A stretch of 58,893 bases of DNA from Apostichopus californicus (GCA_020650975.1 JAIPMN010003416.1:1708-60600), one strand, 5' to 3'. Positions 38,221-52,000 are shown, counted from the stretch's first letter. Notes: generated from the letters alone by a model not told the origin. Program-made: numbers and translations.

Positions 38221-41200
38221 TCTCGCTTCTTCTCTCATTACATTAAAAAGTCCTCCAACCAGATACTAACAAGTAAATTCTAACCTGTATTTACCTTACC
38301 GGAGCCATTCTCAGCATCAAGTCTCTTCCACCAATGATGTGATCTTGATAGTGGTTTGTACAGTGCAGAATTGCAGCTCCTCAACTTCACTTAGAACGAA
38401 GAGATACTTCAAACTATCTCAGCGAATACATCAGGAAGGAATCTGTCGATTTGTCAAGTATTTTAAGAACGCATATTATCTTACAACTATTGCTGTCACT
38501 TAATACCAGAACAAGAAGTCTCCAAAGCAGAAAAAAGCCATATTATAAAAGTCCAACTATTATAAAAGTCCAACAACTAGCATAAAGTGAACACATCTTT
38601 TCCAGTAAATCCAGGGACAAGATGTTGATTTTGACCTTCAATCCCCAACCCCATTCCATCTTCACATCAAGGGTGTTATCTGTGAGTCATGAAGGTAAGT
38701 AACCAATTCAAGCTTAGAAGTGAAGTTGCTTCTCTGAACACAAGGCCAAACAGGTCAAACCTGAAATTTATTCATGGTCAGGGATATTCTCAAGAATACA
38801 TAAAATCTGGAGACATGTTAAATCCAGGGGCAGTATATGAAATCCAGGGACTGCCCCAAAAATTGGGGCCATCTGGTCACCTACACTACACCCACAGTCC
38901 CAAAATTGGGGCCATCTGGTCACCCTACACTAGCAATCTAACTCAAAAGCTTGAAAAAAAGTCCCACTGGTAACGCAGTAACTGTCCACCAACAACCTGT
39001 AAATGTCCAAAGCCCCAATGAATTCCCACTAGCGAGTCAATATGTGTCCAAAGGTCCAATACCAGTGGAACTTCAAATAAACAAGGGCACTATGGTTCCT
39101 TGCTTGTAAGGAATATTTACAAGGGAGCAGCACTGTCCTAAAATTGTTATGTGGTCCGATGTACACACACAATATTATTGCCAAATATGTCACAAATCAA
39201 CCGTTGGTCCTATTGAGAACCTGTTGAGGACCAGGTGACTGATATGAGCAAGAGTTGGCTTTCTTACAGAATTCACAGAATCATCCTAACTGTACTTAGT
39301 CATAATTTTAACAAAACCATATGAAACCTTGATCTCTAATAACTTCGCACACAAAGGTTGCAGAGGAGTCAACTTATGGCAAATTTAGATCAGAATATGG
39401 CCACGAAAAATTCAAATAATCAACTTGAAAGAAACTAATTTAGGTCACTGGAGGTCAAAGGTCACCCAAATGCAGGTCAACTATTGGATTACAATAGCGC
39501 AACTCCCAACTTTGATGGATATTTTGTTCTCAAGGTATTGCAAAAATACTAATTTGTGACCCCTTATTGACCTTTGTTGACCTTGGATCACATTACCCTT
39601 ATGTTTGGAATCGATCCCTTACCCCATTCACAACTAGTCCCAAAATATCAACCATGTAGGACCCTGTCAGTGGGAGTTTCACAAGTTATTACAAAAAAAC
39701 AAAAATATTTTGACCCATAATTGACCTTTGCTGACCTTGGATCACATAACAGATATTTTGGAAACGTGCCCCAATTTCATTCACAACTTCTCCCAATATA
39801 TCAGCCATGTCAGACTTTGTGACTAGAAGTTGTTGCAAAAATTAGCATTAGTTGCCAGTTTTTCGCACATAAGCAACCTTGGATGACCTGATGGTTTTTT
39901 CAAGAATGTTCCCCTGGATGATGTGAAATCTATCCTAAATGTGTTATGTGCTCTAATGTACACACACAATGTTATTGCTAATAAGGTATCAAAACCAACC
40001 TTTGGCCCCTCTTAACTTGAGAACCAAAAATACTAGTTTTTGACTCCTCATTGACCTTTGTTGACCTTGGATCACATGACCGTTATGTTTGGAAATGTTC
40101 CTTACCCCATTCACAACTACTCCCAAAATATTAACCATGTCGGACCCTGTCCATGGGAGTTATTGTTTTTTTTAATACTTTAGGTTTTGGCCTCTAACTG
40201 ACCTTTGGTTTAGTCCAACTTTCCTTTGTTGAGTTACAGTTTACCCAAGCCAACCTGACTACATAGGTTCCTTTGCTACAGCAAGGAACCAACAAGTTTT
40301 CCTTGCATTTTTTTTTTTAAATTTGTAAAATATAAATTGTAAAATATGAAGAAATATGACGCAGCAGACAGAAAAAAGAAGCTAACTTGACATGAAACAC
40401 TTTTGTCATTGCACTTGTTATACAAAATTTTCTAGACATTTATGTACATTTGACAATAAAATTATGGTTTACAATATACATAACAATATTTTCCCCATCC
40501 TTTTGTAAACTGAGAGAAAGAAACTTTAGTCTGTAATAAGGACTTTCCAAACAGTCTTGACATCTTCAAGACACTTTACAACGTTGTTCAGGTTCATACA
40601 TGACTCGTTCAAAAAAAAAAAAAAAAATAGCAAAAGTCTATTAATTATTTACAATCATTAAAGTAATAAATTGTTAGGACTCTTGCCTTCCTTTACGATA
40701 AAGTCATGTCAATAGATCTAAACCAAATCTGAGCTTTATATAAAATGAACTTCATGTTTAACCCTAAATGGAAGAAGGTTGGTAAACAGTGAAACATTAA
40801 ACTATTCCTCCTGATTGTATCAAAGAACAAAAGCCAAGATCTTGTGTAACATGATATTCAAGGTACTCGGACTGCTTAAATTGCCAGCAATGAAATAGCT
40901 ACTACAATGGACCTGATTTCTGTTTAGAGCTGGATAGCTGTATGCAAACTAATGCTCCAAGTAAAACTCTTCACCTGATCACAAGAAGTCTCAAGTGAAA
41001 TATTAAATTTAATATCTTCAGTCTTATTTTAAATTCTCGGTGGCAGTGACAGTATTACTTCTTGGATCATTCATAGCAAAACAAAACAAATTTCTACCAA
41101 CACACGACCCACAAAACCATACCATTACTCTTGAAGTTGCAACAAACTTAAAGCTGTATTATTTCTGGCAACCAGCCAAAGCATACAACCAATCATAAGT

Positions 41201-42254
41201 TTGGTATTTATGCTGCATACTTTAGTTAATTATAATTCTTGGAGGGGAGACAGTAATATGTCTTACATTTCATCAAAGCTTATTGGGTTGAGGAGGAGGG
41301 TGATAATATAACTTAAAATTCGTAAATTTACTAAGAGAAATAACTGCTTTGAAATAACTGACTGACTAATATCAATTATTGACTATGTCAAACTAACCAA
41401 CATGTTGTCTCAAGGTTAACTGAATGAAATAAACCCTTAAAGACAGTCATTCTCTTGAGATGCTAAAATAAAAATGCCAAAGACAAGCAAATCATTTCAG
41501 CTACTATGTTAAAATATAAAGAGAAGTTCTTGATGAAATTTTGTCAAATTTTGAAAGAGAGATTTTGTTAATATGACATTGTATACACATGTAGCTAACA
41601 ATGCTAACAACATGATCACACAAGGTCTAAAGCCTACAAATGAAACCGAAACTATTGGCGAGGATTCTTTTACCTTTGGTACTTTTTCTACTTTTGAATC
41701 TCACCATACTTTCATACGGAGGATCCTACCCTTAGAAATATCTCTACTATCAGGTAGGACAGCATTAAGTTCCAAAAGTTTCTAAGTGTCATCATTATAA
41801 ATAATATTGCCTGAGAGAGGACGAAAGAGAAACTGTTAGCAACCATTACTAAAGCAACCTGATATGTAAATGTATAAACGATAACAAGCATGATGTTTAA
41901 AAGGCGGCATTTTTGGTTATGGTCGCCGATTACTCTAATTATTCCAAACTCACCAAGGATGACTGAAAAATAAGAATATCAATTTAAAAAGAAACCAAGA
42001 CCTCATCCTTTAAGTTTCACTAACCGAACTTTTAATAGCAAGAACTGAAATAAATCTAGTCAATTTTACAAGTTTGGGTCACCAGGACACTTTCTCATAC
42101 CAGTTGTAATATCGTGTGAAAATCAAATCTCAACTACTCTACATTTTTTAGTTTTTAGTTTTTCTTCAGTAAATGATCTGGATTGTTATCAGAGTTTTAG
42201 CACTGCGTTCTTGAGTGGCATAAAAATTTGAACAAAATCGAAGCAAAAGCTGAG
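38221..42254. other. Region between the convergent genes
   Basis: No coding segment is recognised. It contains a 47-bp duplication at 38845-38935 (CAAAATTGGGGCCATCTGGT CACC), the composite repeat at 39150-40215, and AT-rich sequence. Part may be DYM 3' UTR if distal poly(A) sites are used. Confidence 0.5.
39150..40215. repeat. Composite degenerate repeat rich in TGACCT/AGGTCA half-sites
   Basis: Three diverged copies of a ~120-bp segment starting TTGACCTTTG(T/C)TGACCTTGG ATCACAT lie near 39568, 39720 and 40050. A second segment (ATGTACACACACAAT.TTATTGC) occurs at 39158 and 39957. A perfect AGGTCA-A-AGGTCA direct repeat is at 39452-39464. The class of element is unknown to me. Confidence 0.75.
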
Positions 42255-42483
42255 TTTATTCTAGCAGATTCATTACCAAGGCCCAGACTCTGACATCATC
42301 AAAGGAGAATCTAGCCATCTCGTCTGTACCTGCAGACAGTACCATTGTAAGATTTAACCTGCTATTTCATCAATTATTCGTTGTTGCATTCTCTCAGCTA
42401 ACAAAATATAACCACAAAAAAAGTCTTCTAAATATAACACCTAGACGGATATTTTCATATCTGAATATTGTTCGGTATTTATT
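42255..42483 (-). promoter_or_regulatory. DYM: Candidate DYM polyadenylation signals
   Basis: AATAAA on the minus strand at 42478-42483 and 42255-42260, about 390 and 615 bp past the DYM stop. They are the nearest canonical hexamers; which is used cannot be told from sequence. Confidence 0.4.
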
Positions 42484-42750
42484 TCAGAGAGAAAACCTAC
42501 TACTGCGTAGATAAATGCTGGACAATATGGTCTCCTGGTCATCCTGAATTAACGTCTCTGAGGCTAATCCCTTCCACCCCTCTTACAACCTCTGTCAGAA
42601 TGGTATGACTTCTGTCTTTCCTTGATCCTTGATCACACAGTTGGTGATCAGTTAATTATAGCTTCCTGACATGGTAACTACTGCTTTTAAGTAACTTGGA
42701 GCAAGTCCGAACACCTCTCCCTGTCTCTCTCTCTCTTTGTATTTATCTGT

Positions 42751-42865
42751 CTCTAAATATTAGGAGGAGCTCAAGGAAAATAACTCTACTCTATCTGGAT
42801 CCCAGAAGAGGCTAGACGAGTGGTAGCAGAGAGTCCATTGATGTCCATACGTAAGGGATGAAGAA
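42751..42865 (-). pseudogene. Decayed tandem copy of DYM exon 14 end, in the 3' UTR
   Basis: About 115 bp almost identical to 42866-42970, including the coding end and stop of DYM exon 14. It has a 10-bp insertion after the TACGTATGGAC block, which shifts the frame, and an extra TCC before the copied TAA. Being downstream of the functional stop, it should be transcribed as 3' UTR only. Confidence 0.85.
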
Positions 42866-42874
42866 CTCTAAATA

Positions 42875-43018
42875 TTAGGAGCTCAGGGAAAATAACTCTA
42901 CTCTATCTGGATCCCAGTAGAGGCTAGACGAGTGGTAGCAGAGAGTCCATACGTAAGGGATGAAAAACTCTTCCGGTTGCTCCTCTTCTACGTACTTAAA
43001 CTTCAGTTCCGGGAATTT
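42875..43018 (-). CDS. DYM: DYM terminal coding exon 14
   Basis: 47 codons and TAA (42875-42877). Encodes [24 protein letters not shown] and [15 protein letters not shown]; human dymeclin ends ...LYWNPQDIQLFTMDSD. The C-terminal half is duplicated in the 3' UTR at 42751-42865. Confidence 0.98.
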   Translation of the reverse strand, partial: KFPELKFKYVEEEQPEEFFIPYVWTLCYHSSSLYWDPDRVELFSLSS

Positions 43019-46000
43019 CTGGTGTGAATAGAAATAAAAGGATTTAAGTGTTTAAGATCCCTTGGCAATTGTAGTATACCTCACCCTATTGATTACATCA
43101 CTGTAACAAAACATGAGGTAGGGACTCACCCTTAACCTGTCCCTGGGCCATTGTAGCATACCTCACCCTATAGGTTACATCACTATATCAAACATGAGGC
43201 ATGGACTCACCCTTAATCTGTCCCTGGGCCATTGTAGCATGCTTTGTTTGATTAAATCCAGGACCTGACCATCTGTCATGTTGTCTCCATGATGTTGATC
43301 AAAGCGATTGGAAAAGTAAGTAAGTACCTGAAAGCAAAAACAGATAAAACTCAAACAAGGAACATCTCACACAAGACTTGTGTTACACAGGAATGCAAAA
43401 TTCAGCACAAACTCTCTCCAGAGTTCCAGATAAAAATCCTTTCCCACATCCCATACAGCCACCCCCCCCCCCACAACTTCAATCACCCTTGATGTTACAA
43501 CAATCATATCTACAACTTACATTCTCAGATGAGGTACCCCATCCACCTGCCCTTTCCTGATCACTGCACCTCCATGTTAAAGCAAATTGATCATATATAG
43601 ATGTTACCTATATTCCCAGATAACAGTTACATGCAGTAACCAATCACCACATTGACAGAACCTTCAAGAATACAGCCCACCCCCCCCCCCCAAGGAACTT
43701 CAATCACCTTCGATGTTATAACTATCTACAACTTACATTCCCAGATGAGTTACCCCTTCCACCTGCCCTATCCTGACATTAGTGACTGCTGCACCTCCAT
43801 GTTAAAGTAAGTTGATCATATATATAGATGTTACCTACATTCCCCGATAACAGTTACACACAGTAACCAATCAGCACATTGACAATCCCTTCAAGAATCA
43901 CTCATTGTAGGGAATACACTTCACTTACTGTATCTATGTTCTGTATAATATCTTGAAACTTTGGATGAGTTTTGAATCCAGCAAACAGTTCTTGTTTGTA
44001 GAGTAAGGTGTAGACAAAGTGAGGATTGTGAGCCAGAGTATTTGAGAGGCAGGAATTAATGATCTCCAGCACCATCCTTACCACCTCCTCTAACACAGCT
44101 AAGTCTGAAAGCTGAGAGAAACGAATGAAGAAGAAGGCAGTCCAGTAAATTATAATGCTTCTCCATCTTGGAGTTTAGTTAACTCCAGATGTAAACTCTA
44201 AATATCATGTACAGCTATTTTAGTATATAACTGAAGAATACTAAAATAATGATGATGTCATGTCATGTCATATAATATCATGTCACTTGTGTCATATATC
44301 ATGTCACTTGTGTCAAATCATATCATTTAATATCATGTTGTGTCGTGTCGTGTCGCGTCGCGTCACGTCATCTCATGTCATATCATGTTATGTCATATCA
44401 TATCATGTCAAAGCATGTTATGTCATATCATATCATGTCATATCATGTCATTTAATATCATGTCGCATGTGTCAAATCATATCATGTCATATCATATCAT
44501 GTCATGTCATGTCATATCATATCATGTCATATCATATCATGTTATGTCATATCATATCATGTCAAAGCATGTCATGTTATGTCATATCATATCATATCAT
44601 GTCATATCATGTTATGTCATATCATGTCATATCATGTCATATCACATGTGTCAAATCATATCATGTCATATCATGTCATATCATATAACATGTGTCAAAT
44701 CATATCATGTCATATCATATCACATGTGTCAAATCATATCATGTCATATCATGTCATTTAATATCATGTCACATGTGTCAAATCATATCATGTCATATCA
44801 TGTCATGTAATGTCATGTCATATCATGTAATGTCATATCATATCACGCCATATCATATAATTTCAGGTCACGTCACTTCACGTCACGTATGTCACATGTG
44901 TCATGTCATGTCATATCCCATCATGCACCAATATTCAATCTAAACTCTTAATATCATATATCTCTATATAGTATATATACTCTACACTATGCTATAATAA
45001 CAAGTTATGATGTAACTTTGTTATATAATGTTTCAATTCCACATGGGTAACATATTCAAAAACAAATATCAAAATTAAATATTGGAGAGTTCCAACTCTC
45101 TCCCCCCTCTCAAATCCCACTTAATGCTAAAGAATCAACCATGATAATCTCACAGAACCAATATTTAGGGGTTCTATCACTGACATATCTTCACAGATAA
45201 ACAGAGGAAGTAACTTTGAGACCAGATCTGTCATCAGCAGAATGTATAACGTAATTTATTAGAGGTAGCTAAGGTATTTACGATCACCTCAGCTCTCATT
45301 TATTGATGAGATAGCATCTGGTTTCCAATTATCTGGTCACATAACTGAATATAAGATCAAAACAGAAAACTTGGCAACTTTATGATAAACTTTCGATGAC
45401 TACATTTTCAAACCTACCAAATCTTGCTGTTCCAATTCCTGGTCCTGTGATAATGTTCCTTCTCGCTGAGCTGCTGCGATTGGTCGAAGTTGCGCTACAA
45501 TTTTGTCGTGTTTCTTGATCAGAAGTTCAAACAAGCTGCACATTAAAATAACAAAATACAAGGGGAATAAAATATATAATTCAGCAGAACACAAACTAAT
45601 TGGGTATTGTGAAAGTGTTTGTACATTGTAGTCTATTCAATCAATCTTGCATATAAATGTCAATGTTTTCTATGACTTGTTCTAAAAAATTATTTCTATT
45701 GCAAACTCTATATTATGAAAAGATGAAACATAACATATGGCAAAAAAAACAGAAGTTTTAATTGTCCTCATATTTCCCTTAGAAAAGTAAGTGTTCAGAC
45801 AAACACCCAGTATGACGATACGAATTAGCTTTTGATGAAGAAACCAACAAGAAACAAACAGTGGGAGAAACAAAGAGTGGCTATGAGAAGTTTTTCTTTC
45901 AATAAATCATCTGGTTGACTCTTGATAGAACTGATGTTTGAAGGTATTCACACAAATAACAACCAAATAAATATCAAGACTTCAAAGAATATTCAATGCC

Positions 46001-49000
46001 ACAGGATTCTTAAGGTAAGGCCACGTACAAACATATGTGCATGTAGTTAACTTCTATAATGTATCCTAAGGTGTCTATGATTTATATCTTGTTGGTGTAA
46101 AGTAATAAGCTGGATAAAACCCAATGCCCACTTTAATACATACAGGTTGTACAAATCTTACACATCACCATACGTACTTCACCAGACTACACTTAGTGTT
46201 CTAATGTGTACAAGTTCATGGGTAACACATTAACTGAACATTATGTACATATCATTAGTTTTTAACAGAACCACACCTACAACAGAAATATGCCCAGAAT
46301 AACAAAGTTCACATTATAGATATATGACTTAGATTTTTTTGTTGTTGCAGGAATTGACAAATATTTGACCAAAAGCATATCATATGTGGTTATATTTGTG
46401 TCATGTCATGAAACAAATTTACACAGTCCACTGCTGGTGATACCTACCTGACAATTCTTTGTGAGACGTACGGATGGAGAGAATGAAACTGGGAGGACAT
46501 GTTGGCGAGAGCAGCAAGGCAATTGGTGTGAAGATATTTATCCTGAGAAAGGAAACAAGCTTATATCAATGAATATTCACGAGTCTGATCCATGATTTGC
46601 ATACAGACTGACACTCTTCTGCATTGTTCATACCACAATACATTGCAAACAAAATTGGCAGACTTCACGTTACCAAAACAGGTCCGAAGATGAGACAATT
46701 TGGGAGATACATGCACTTTAACTAATTTCTTGACATATTTAACAAAGTTGCAAGTTGTTGACAAAACCGACTGGAAACGATTGTGAAAACAAATTCTTGA
46801 TCTGGTAAGAATTGCACTGCAAACACAACCGGCTGCTTGAGAGAGAAATTTAGGGACAACTTTCAGTCTGACCATTACAAAGACCTACTATCAGTTTAGA
46901 CTGCATTCCAATACCACTTTAAGATGTGGAGAAATTATATGTACCCATAATTCAAAGTGAATGGACAACGTAATTTAAACACCCAGCATGTTAGGTCAAA
47001 TGCTTTAAAGCTACCCACAACAAAACAAAACAAAAAAACAAACAGAAACATGAGAGGTATGACATGTAAGTAAGACACACTGGTTTTAAGGTGATCTACC
47101 TGAGCCCTGGTATTCAAACCTTTTATTGCTTGGTGACCCCACTTGTCACCTCCATCATCTTAGTGACCCTGCAGTGGAGAATGTTGTATCCCAGGAATGT
47201 GGCCTACGTGGAAGAGGTTTCCCCTTAAATTTGAGAAACTTTTATATGATATAATGGTGCCTAGTTACAAAATCTGGTCATTTTTTGCAACTTTTGAAGT
47301 AATCTATGTGTCAAGATTTTTGCACTTTTTCTAATATTATCAGCAATGGGTTTTTTTTTCTCCCAAATTTTCGGCAAACCTGCAAAACTTCTTATCGACC
47401 CTAAAGAGGCAGAGGACCCTCAGTTTGAATACCTAGAGTATACCTAGATCAGAAATGCTAATATTCTAGGTATGAAAGAAAGGCAATGAGATACTATATA
47501 CATGGGTCAATGCAGCTATAGGAGAGACTACAATGTATGAGACTTTCATATTCACGTATAATATATATATAAATATATATTGGATTACATGATCACAGAG
47601 ACATCCAAACTATTAATATGACATCTCCGATGACAGTATGGACTATAACTTACCCTCATTCTGGTCATATTAAACTGTATCGTCCTGATTACAACCAGGA
47701 CAATCAGACCACCTAAGGTTATTTCACTAATAGCACGTTCTGTGTACCACGTGACATGTTTCAGCATCTACAAAAACAAAACAACAACGGAATGATGTGA
47801 TTTGTATTAACTGGTATACCACGAAGTAAAAATATACTTAATGTGTTTACAATGTTCACAAGGTACAGTCACTTCTTTGCCATAAATGTCACTACAAGCT
47901 TTACACTACAACACTGGGTGGTAAAAACTGCTTCACTCTGGCCATAGATTAGGTTTTACAGCTACAATGTCATTTCATTAAGAGAGCCACATCATACCAA
48001 AATCAATGACAAAGTACAACTGACACAAAATCCTGATTTCAATCTCACTACATGCATCTGTAGATTACACATAGCAAAATGTAGTAACCAATTCACAATT
48101 ACTTAAAGTTGAAAGCCTTCACAAGATTAATTTCTTAAACCCTTTGATTTAGGGTTACAGTTCACAGACTTTGCAATGACATGAAGGTTCTCTGCTACAT
48201 CTTTTATAATGAAGGGTAGATTCTTTAACTCTATATCAAGTGTCTCATTTGTGAGAAAATTTTAACACATTCTTTTGTCTATCATGTTGGATATGCATAG
48301 TACCATGTCACAAAATGATTTATGTATGCCTTTATTCAAGCTCAAATTCCTCACACGTTTGACTTTTTACAACGTAACCTTTCAAACAGACAAGATGTAC
48401 AAAGCTGTCGGATTCTTAACTTACCAGTTCGTGAACACACTTGTTGAATGTATCGTCTTCACTCAAGATAAGGAGCACAATAAGTGCCATATAAATGTGG
48501 TGTGAATTCTTTTCCTGGGCATCGTACAATATTCTTAGTAACGGGATAATCTGTAAGAAACGGGTTAAAAAGTTATAATCTTATACAATTTATTATAATG
48601 ATTTTAACTTTGAAATCAAAAGAACCTCCCCAAAAAGTAAATGTTTGATTTCCAAACATTCTGTGATAGAAAGTACTTGTAAACATTTTCTTCTCAGCCA
48701 CAAAATAAACTCTGATAGTTTTTAAATGGTTTCTTTTAATTTCAAAAGGGAAATTATTCTTTACCCTGACAGTATAAAGAAAAGACAATATAGTTTAAAA
48801 CTTTATTCTTTATCCTGAAATTATAAAGAAAAGATAGTTTATAACTAATCTTTTACACATTACATAGTAATCAGCAGTGAAACACTGACCAGCAAATTGA
48901 AAAGAAATGTTTGAAGCAAAGAATAATCAGAGGTTTTCCATTCAATTGTTCTTCCAGCAAATATATCTGAAACTATATTCCTGAAAACTATAATTCAGGA

Positions 49001-52000
49001 CACCTTATATTAATCTAAATCATCCTTACCAGAAGATCTATGTTAGTTCTGGCCAAGATGAATGTCCTAAAGTTGATGTTTTGATGCAATAATGAATAGA
49101 GTAACAGTGTAGATTGGTCATCGCTGAGGTGATTGCAGAAAGCCTCGTACAGATTTGTAAAGTTGATCTTAAAGGGTGGTGGTGGTTGTCCTGTCATGTG
49201 TGATGGTAATCCTCCATCTAGTCAGGGAAGAGAATGACAAGTCATCCATCTTAGTTTTAATCAAATCATATACTTTTTTTCTGTTTAAATGATCTTCTTT
49301 ATCTCTGTATCATTCACTAAATACTTGGTATACTTAATGAGTTTACATATACGATCACATAAATTCAAGACCACAATATACACTCTCAACTTATTGTGAT
49401 AAATTCAGTATTTGCTAAATTCCTCTAGAATGTAGTGAAAAGAGATAAACACACTAGGTACAACAGAACTAGATACAAGAAATGCATCTGGTTCTAACCT
49501 AACTTACATCTTTGTCACAAATTTCACTGTCATTATGAGATGAGCTTAATTTATAAGCTAATGACAACATTTATAGACAACAAAAATTTATTATAAAATT
49601 CACAGGAAACAAGAAGTACAAGAAGTACAGTTAAAAAAAAACTGTGGATTTGATGGGAAATGCATTAACTAGGAATATATTAGTTTGATAATGGAATAGA
49701 ATAAGCTGAATTTAAGACATTCATTTCTATACAATTCTAAACATTTCAAAAGAATTAAAAACAAAAGAAACCACAAGAATGAAGAGATTCTCAGCCAATG
49801 TAGAGGACAACAAAGAGAAACATCATTAGAGCATAAGACAAGATTCACCTTGAGAATTGGCAAAGGTGCTGAGTGCTTTTCTGTAGGGATTGCGAAGTCC
49901 TTTTTCCTGCGTGAAGTGATGAGTAAGTACCAACACTAGTAGCAAACTCTGATTGGCTAAGATAGCAGTGTCTTCTTTGATGCCCTCGGCATCTCCTCTG
50001 GCTCCGTAGCCTAACGTGAGGACCGCCCAGAGGCCCGCTGAAGTAGAGAATACAGACATACAGGAATATTAAAGTGATAAAAAAAAATATACAGACAGAC
50101 AAGAATATAAAAGTGATGAAGACATAAACACAGACATACAAGAATATTAAAGTGATTAAAAAAAAAACCCTACCCCCTTCACTTAATCCTCTCTTTGTCC
50201 CTCCACTGTTTATCTCCTACCTCTCCTCTTCCCCTGTTGGTTTCTTTCTTTCTTCTCTTCATCCCTTGTCTACTAATCCCCTTACATCTATCTCTTTGTG
50301 TTCACCATGCTCATTAACCTGTCTGTATTCTGTGCGTGTTTTTGTCCCTTCTGTTACCTGTCATTCAGCCTTTGAAGAAGATCCTGCTAGGATCGAAATG
50401 TCAGGCCAACTTACTTTTACACACAAAAAAAAAATACAGACATACAAGAATATAAAAGTGATAATAAAAGTTCTCTAGCATGCATGATCCATGGATTGTC
50501 AGTTCTTATTTCTACTTCCCAGTTAAACGTACAGTAGAATAGTTTCAAAGAAACAGTAACCACTACAAGCATCTTTGATGTCACAGAGAGTTTATTATTG
50601 ACAAATTTGTCAAAAGCAAAGAAACATATATTATCTCATTTGCAGGATACTTCAGTTTAGGTCAGCATAGGGTGGACAGTCTGCCCACTATGTGAAATGA
50701 AAGAAATTGTGTTAGTTTTTGTCTCTCTTTTACATTACCACTTTGAAAACATATTACATATAGTAACAATAACATATTCCATTTTTCACTTTATTGTTTT
50801 TAATTTTAAAATGAAATGAAGTAATCATCAACATGTCTGAGGTTTTGCTTCTGACCTGCTACTGCTGCTCCTAGTCCATACAGCAAACCGACTGATTCCT
50901 CTGGTTTTCCCAGTAATTCCGGAGGACATTCTTCATGTTTGATGAAATTGTCCAGTAGCATCTTAATAAGGATGTGAGCATCTTCAGAGCTATGGGCATG
51001 AAATATAATTATTGTTTTTACTTTCATACATGTAAGGTCAACATTTGCAGAGAGGTACTGTAGATACACATAAAATTAGAAAAAGCCATAATACCATTAC
51101 AGTGCAGTTCATTAGGTTAAATGTTTAAATCTTCCTCTTAAATAAAAAAGAAAGTTTTCTCCCATTGAACCAAGTTTGTTTGTTCTTTTGTATACATATA
51201 TTTTAAACATAGATTGTATGTTTTGTATTTTATTTGATGTTTTAGTTTATGTGATAATCTATCTGTTAACAGGTCTGTCTCTTCAGTTTACATATATAAT
51301 ATGCACAGATTGTATGGTATGTGTTTTATTTTATGTTTCAGTTTATGTGATAATCTATCTGTTAACAGGTCTGTCTCTTCAGTTCACTGATATCAGATAC
51401 ACAGATTGTATTTTATTTTATGTTTTAGTTTAAGTTCATGTGATAATCTATCTGTTAACAGGTCTGTCTCTCTCAGACAATGATCTAAATGAGCAGTTTC
51501 TTCTCTCCTAGCTTCTCTCCCATGTGACATAATTAAAATGCAACCATCTATGTTTTATTTTAATCTACCTACCAGGTTCCCTTCATGAAGTACTGCAGTA
51601 GGATACTCTTATTGTGTATCCGAGGTATGTACAGCTGTTGTGATAGCAGAATTAGTAGAGTGTTGATTGCCTCCAGATGAATAATATACGTGAAATTCCT
51701 GAAATTGAAAATCATAAATAAATTGTGAAATTTTGAGAAATCTTTCTTCCAGGGTTGCTGAATCAAACCTTCAATGCACTTTATATTTGTTCTGTTTGTT
51801 TTCAAAAAGTTTGTAAAGATTAGAAAAGTTGCAAATTCATATCAGATGTGAAATATTTGAGGTTCTGTACAAAGGAAAATGAAAATACACAATGCAATAT
51901 GCAATGCATAAGGCATGTTAATTGAAAACGTTACCAAGCAAGGAATACGTCTGTAGCATGACTTCCAAGCATGATGGAAGCATTTGATGGAATATAATAA

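Noticed and set aside
42751..42865. Alternative last exon of DYM
   Set aside because: It matches exon 14 but has a 10-bp frame-shifting insertion and no acceptor, so it is a decayed copy rather than an alternative exon.
44260..44943. Several overlapping open frames of 80-156 codons rich in Ser/Cys/His/Ile/Met
   Set aside because: They arise because a pentamer repeat without stops is open in several frames; composition and overlap show an artefact.
50371..50424. Hammerhead ribozyme
   Set aside because: The hairpin followed by GAAA is suggestive, but the CUGANGA core is not intact (U for C at the first position and an extra base before the stem), and no paired stems I and III were found.
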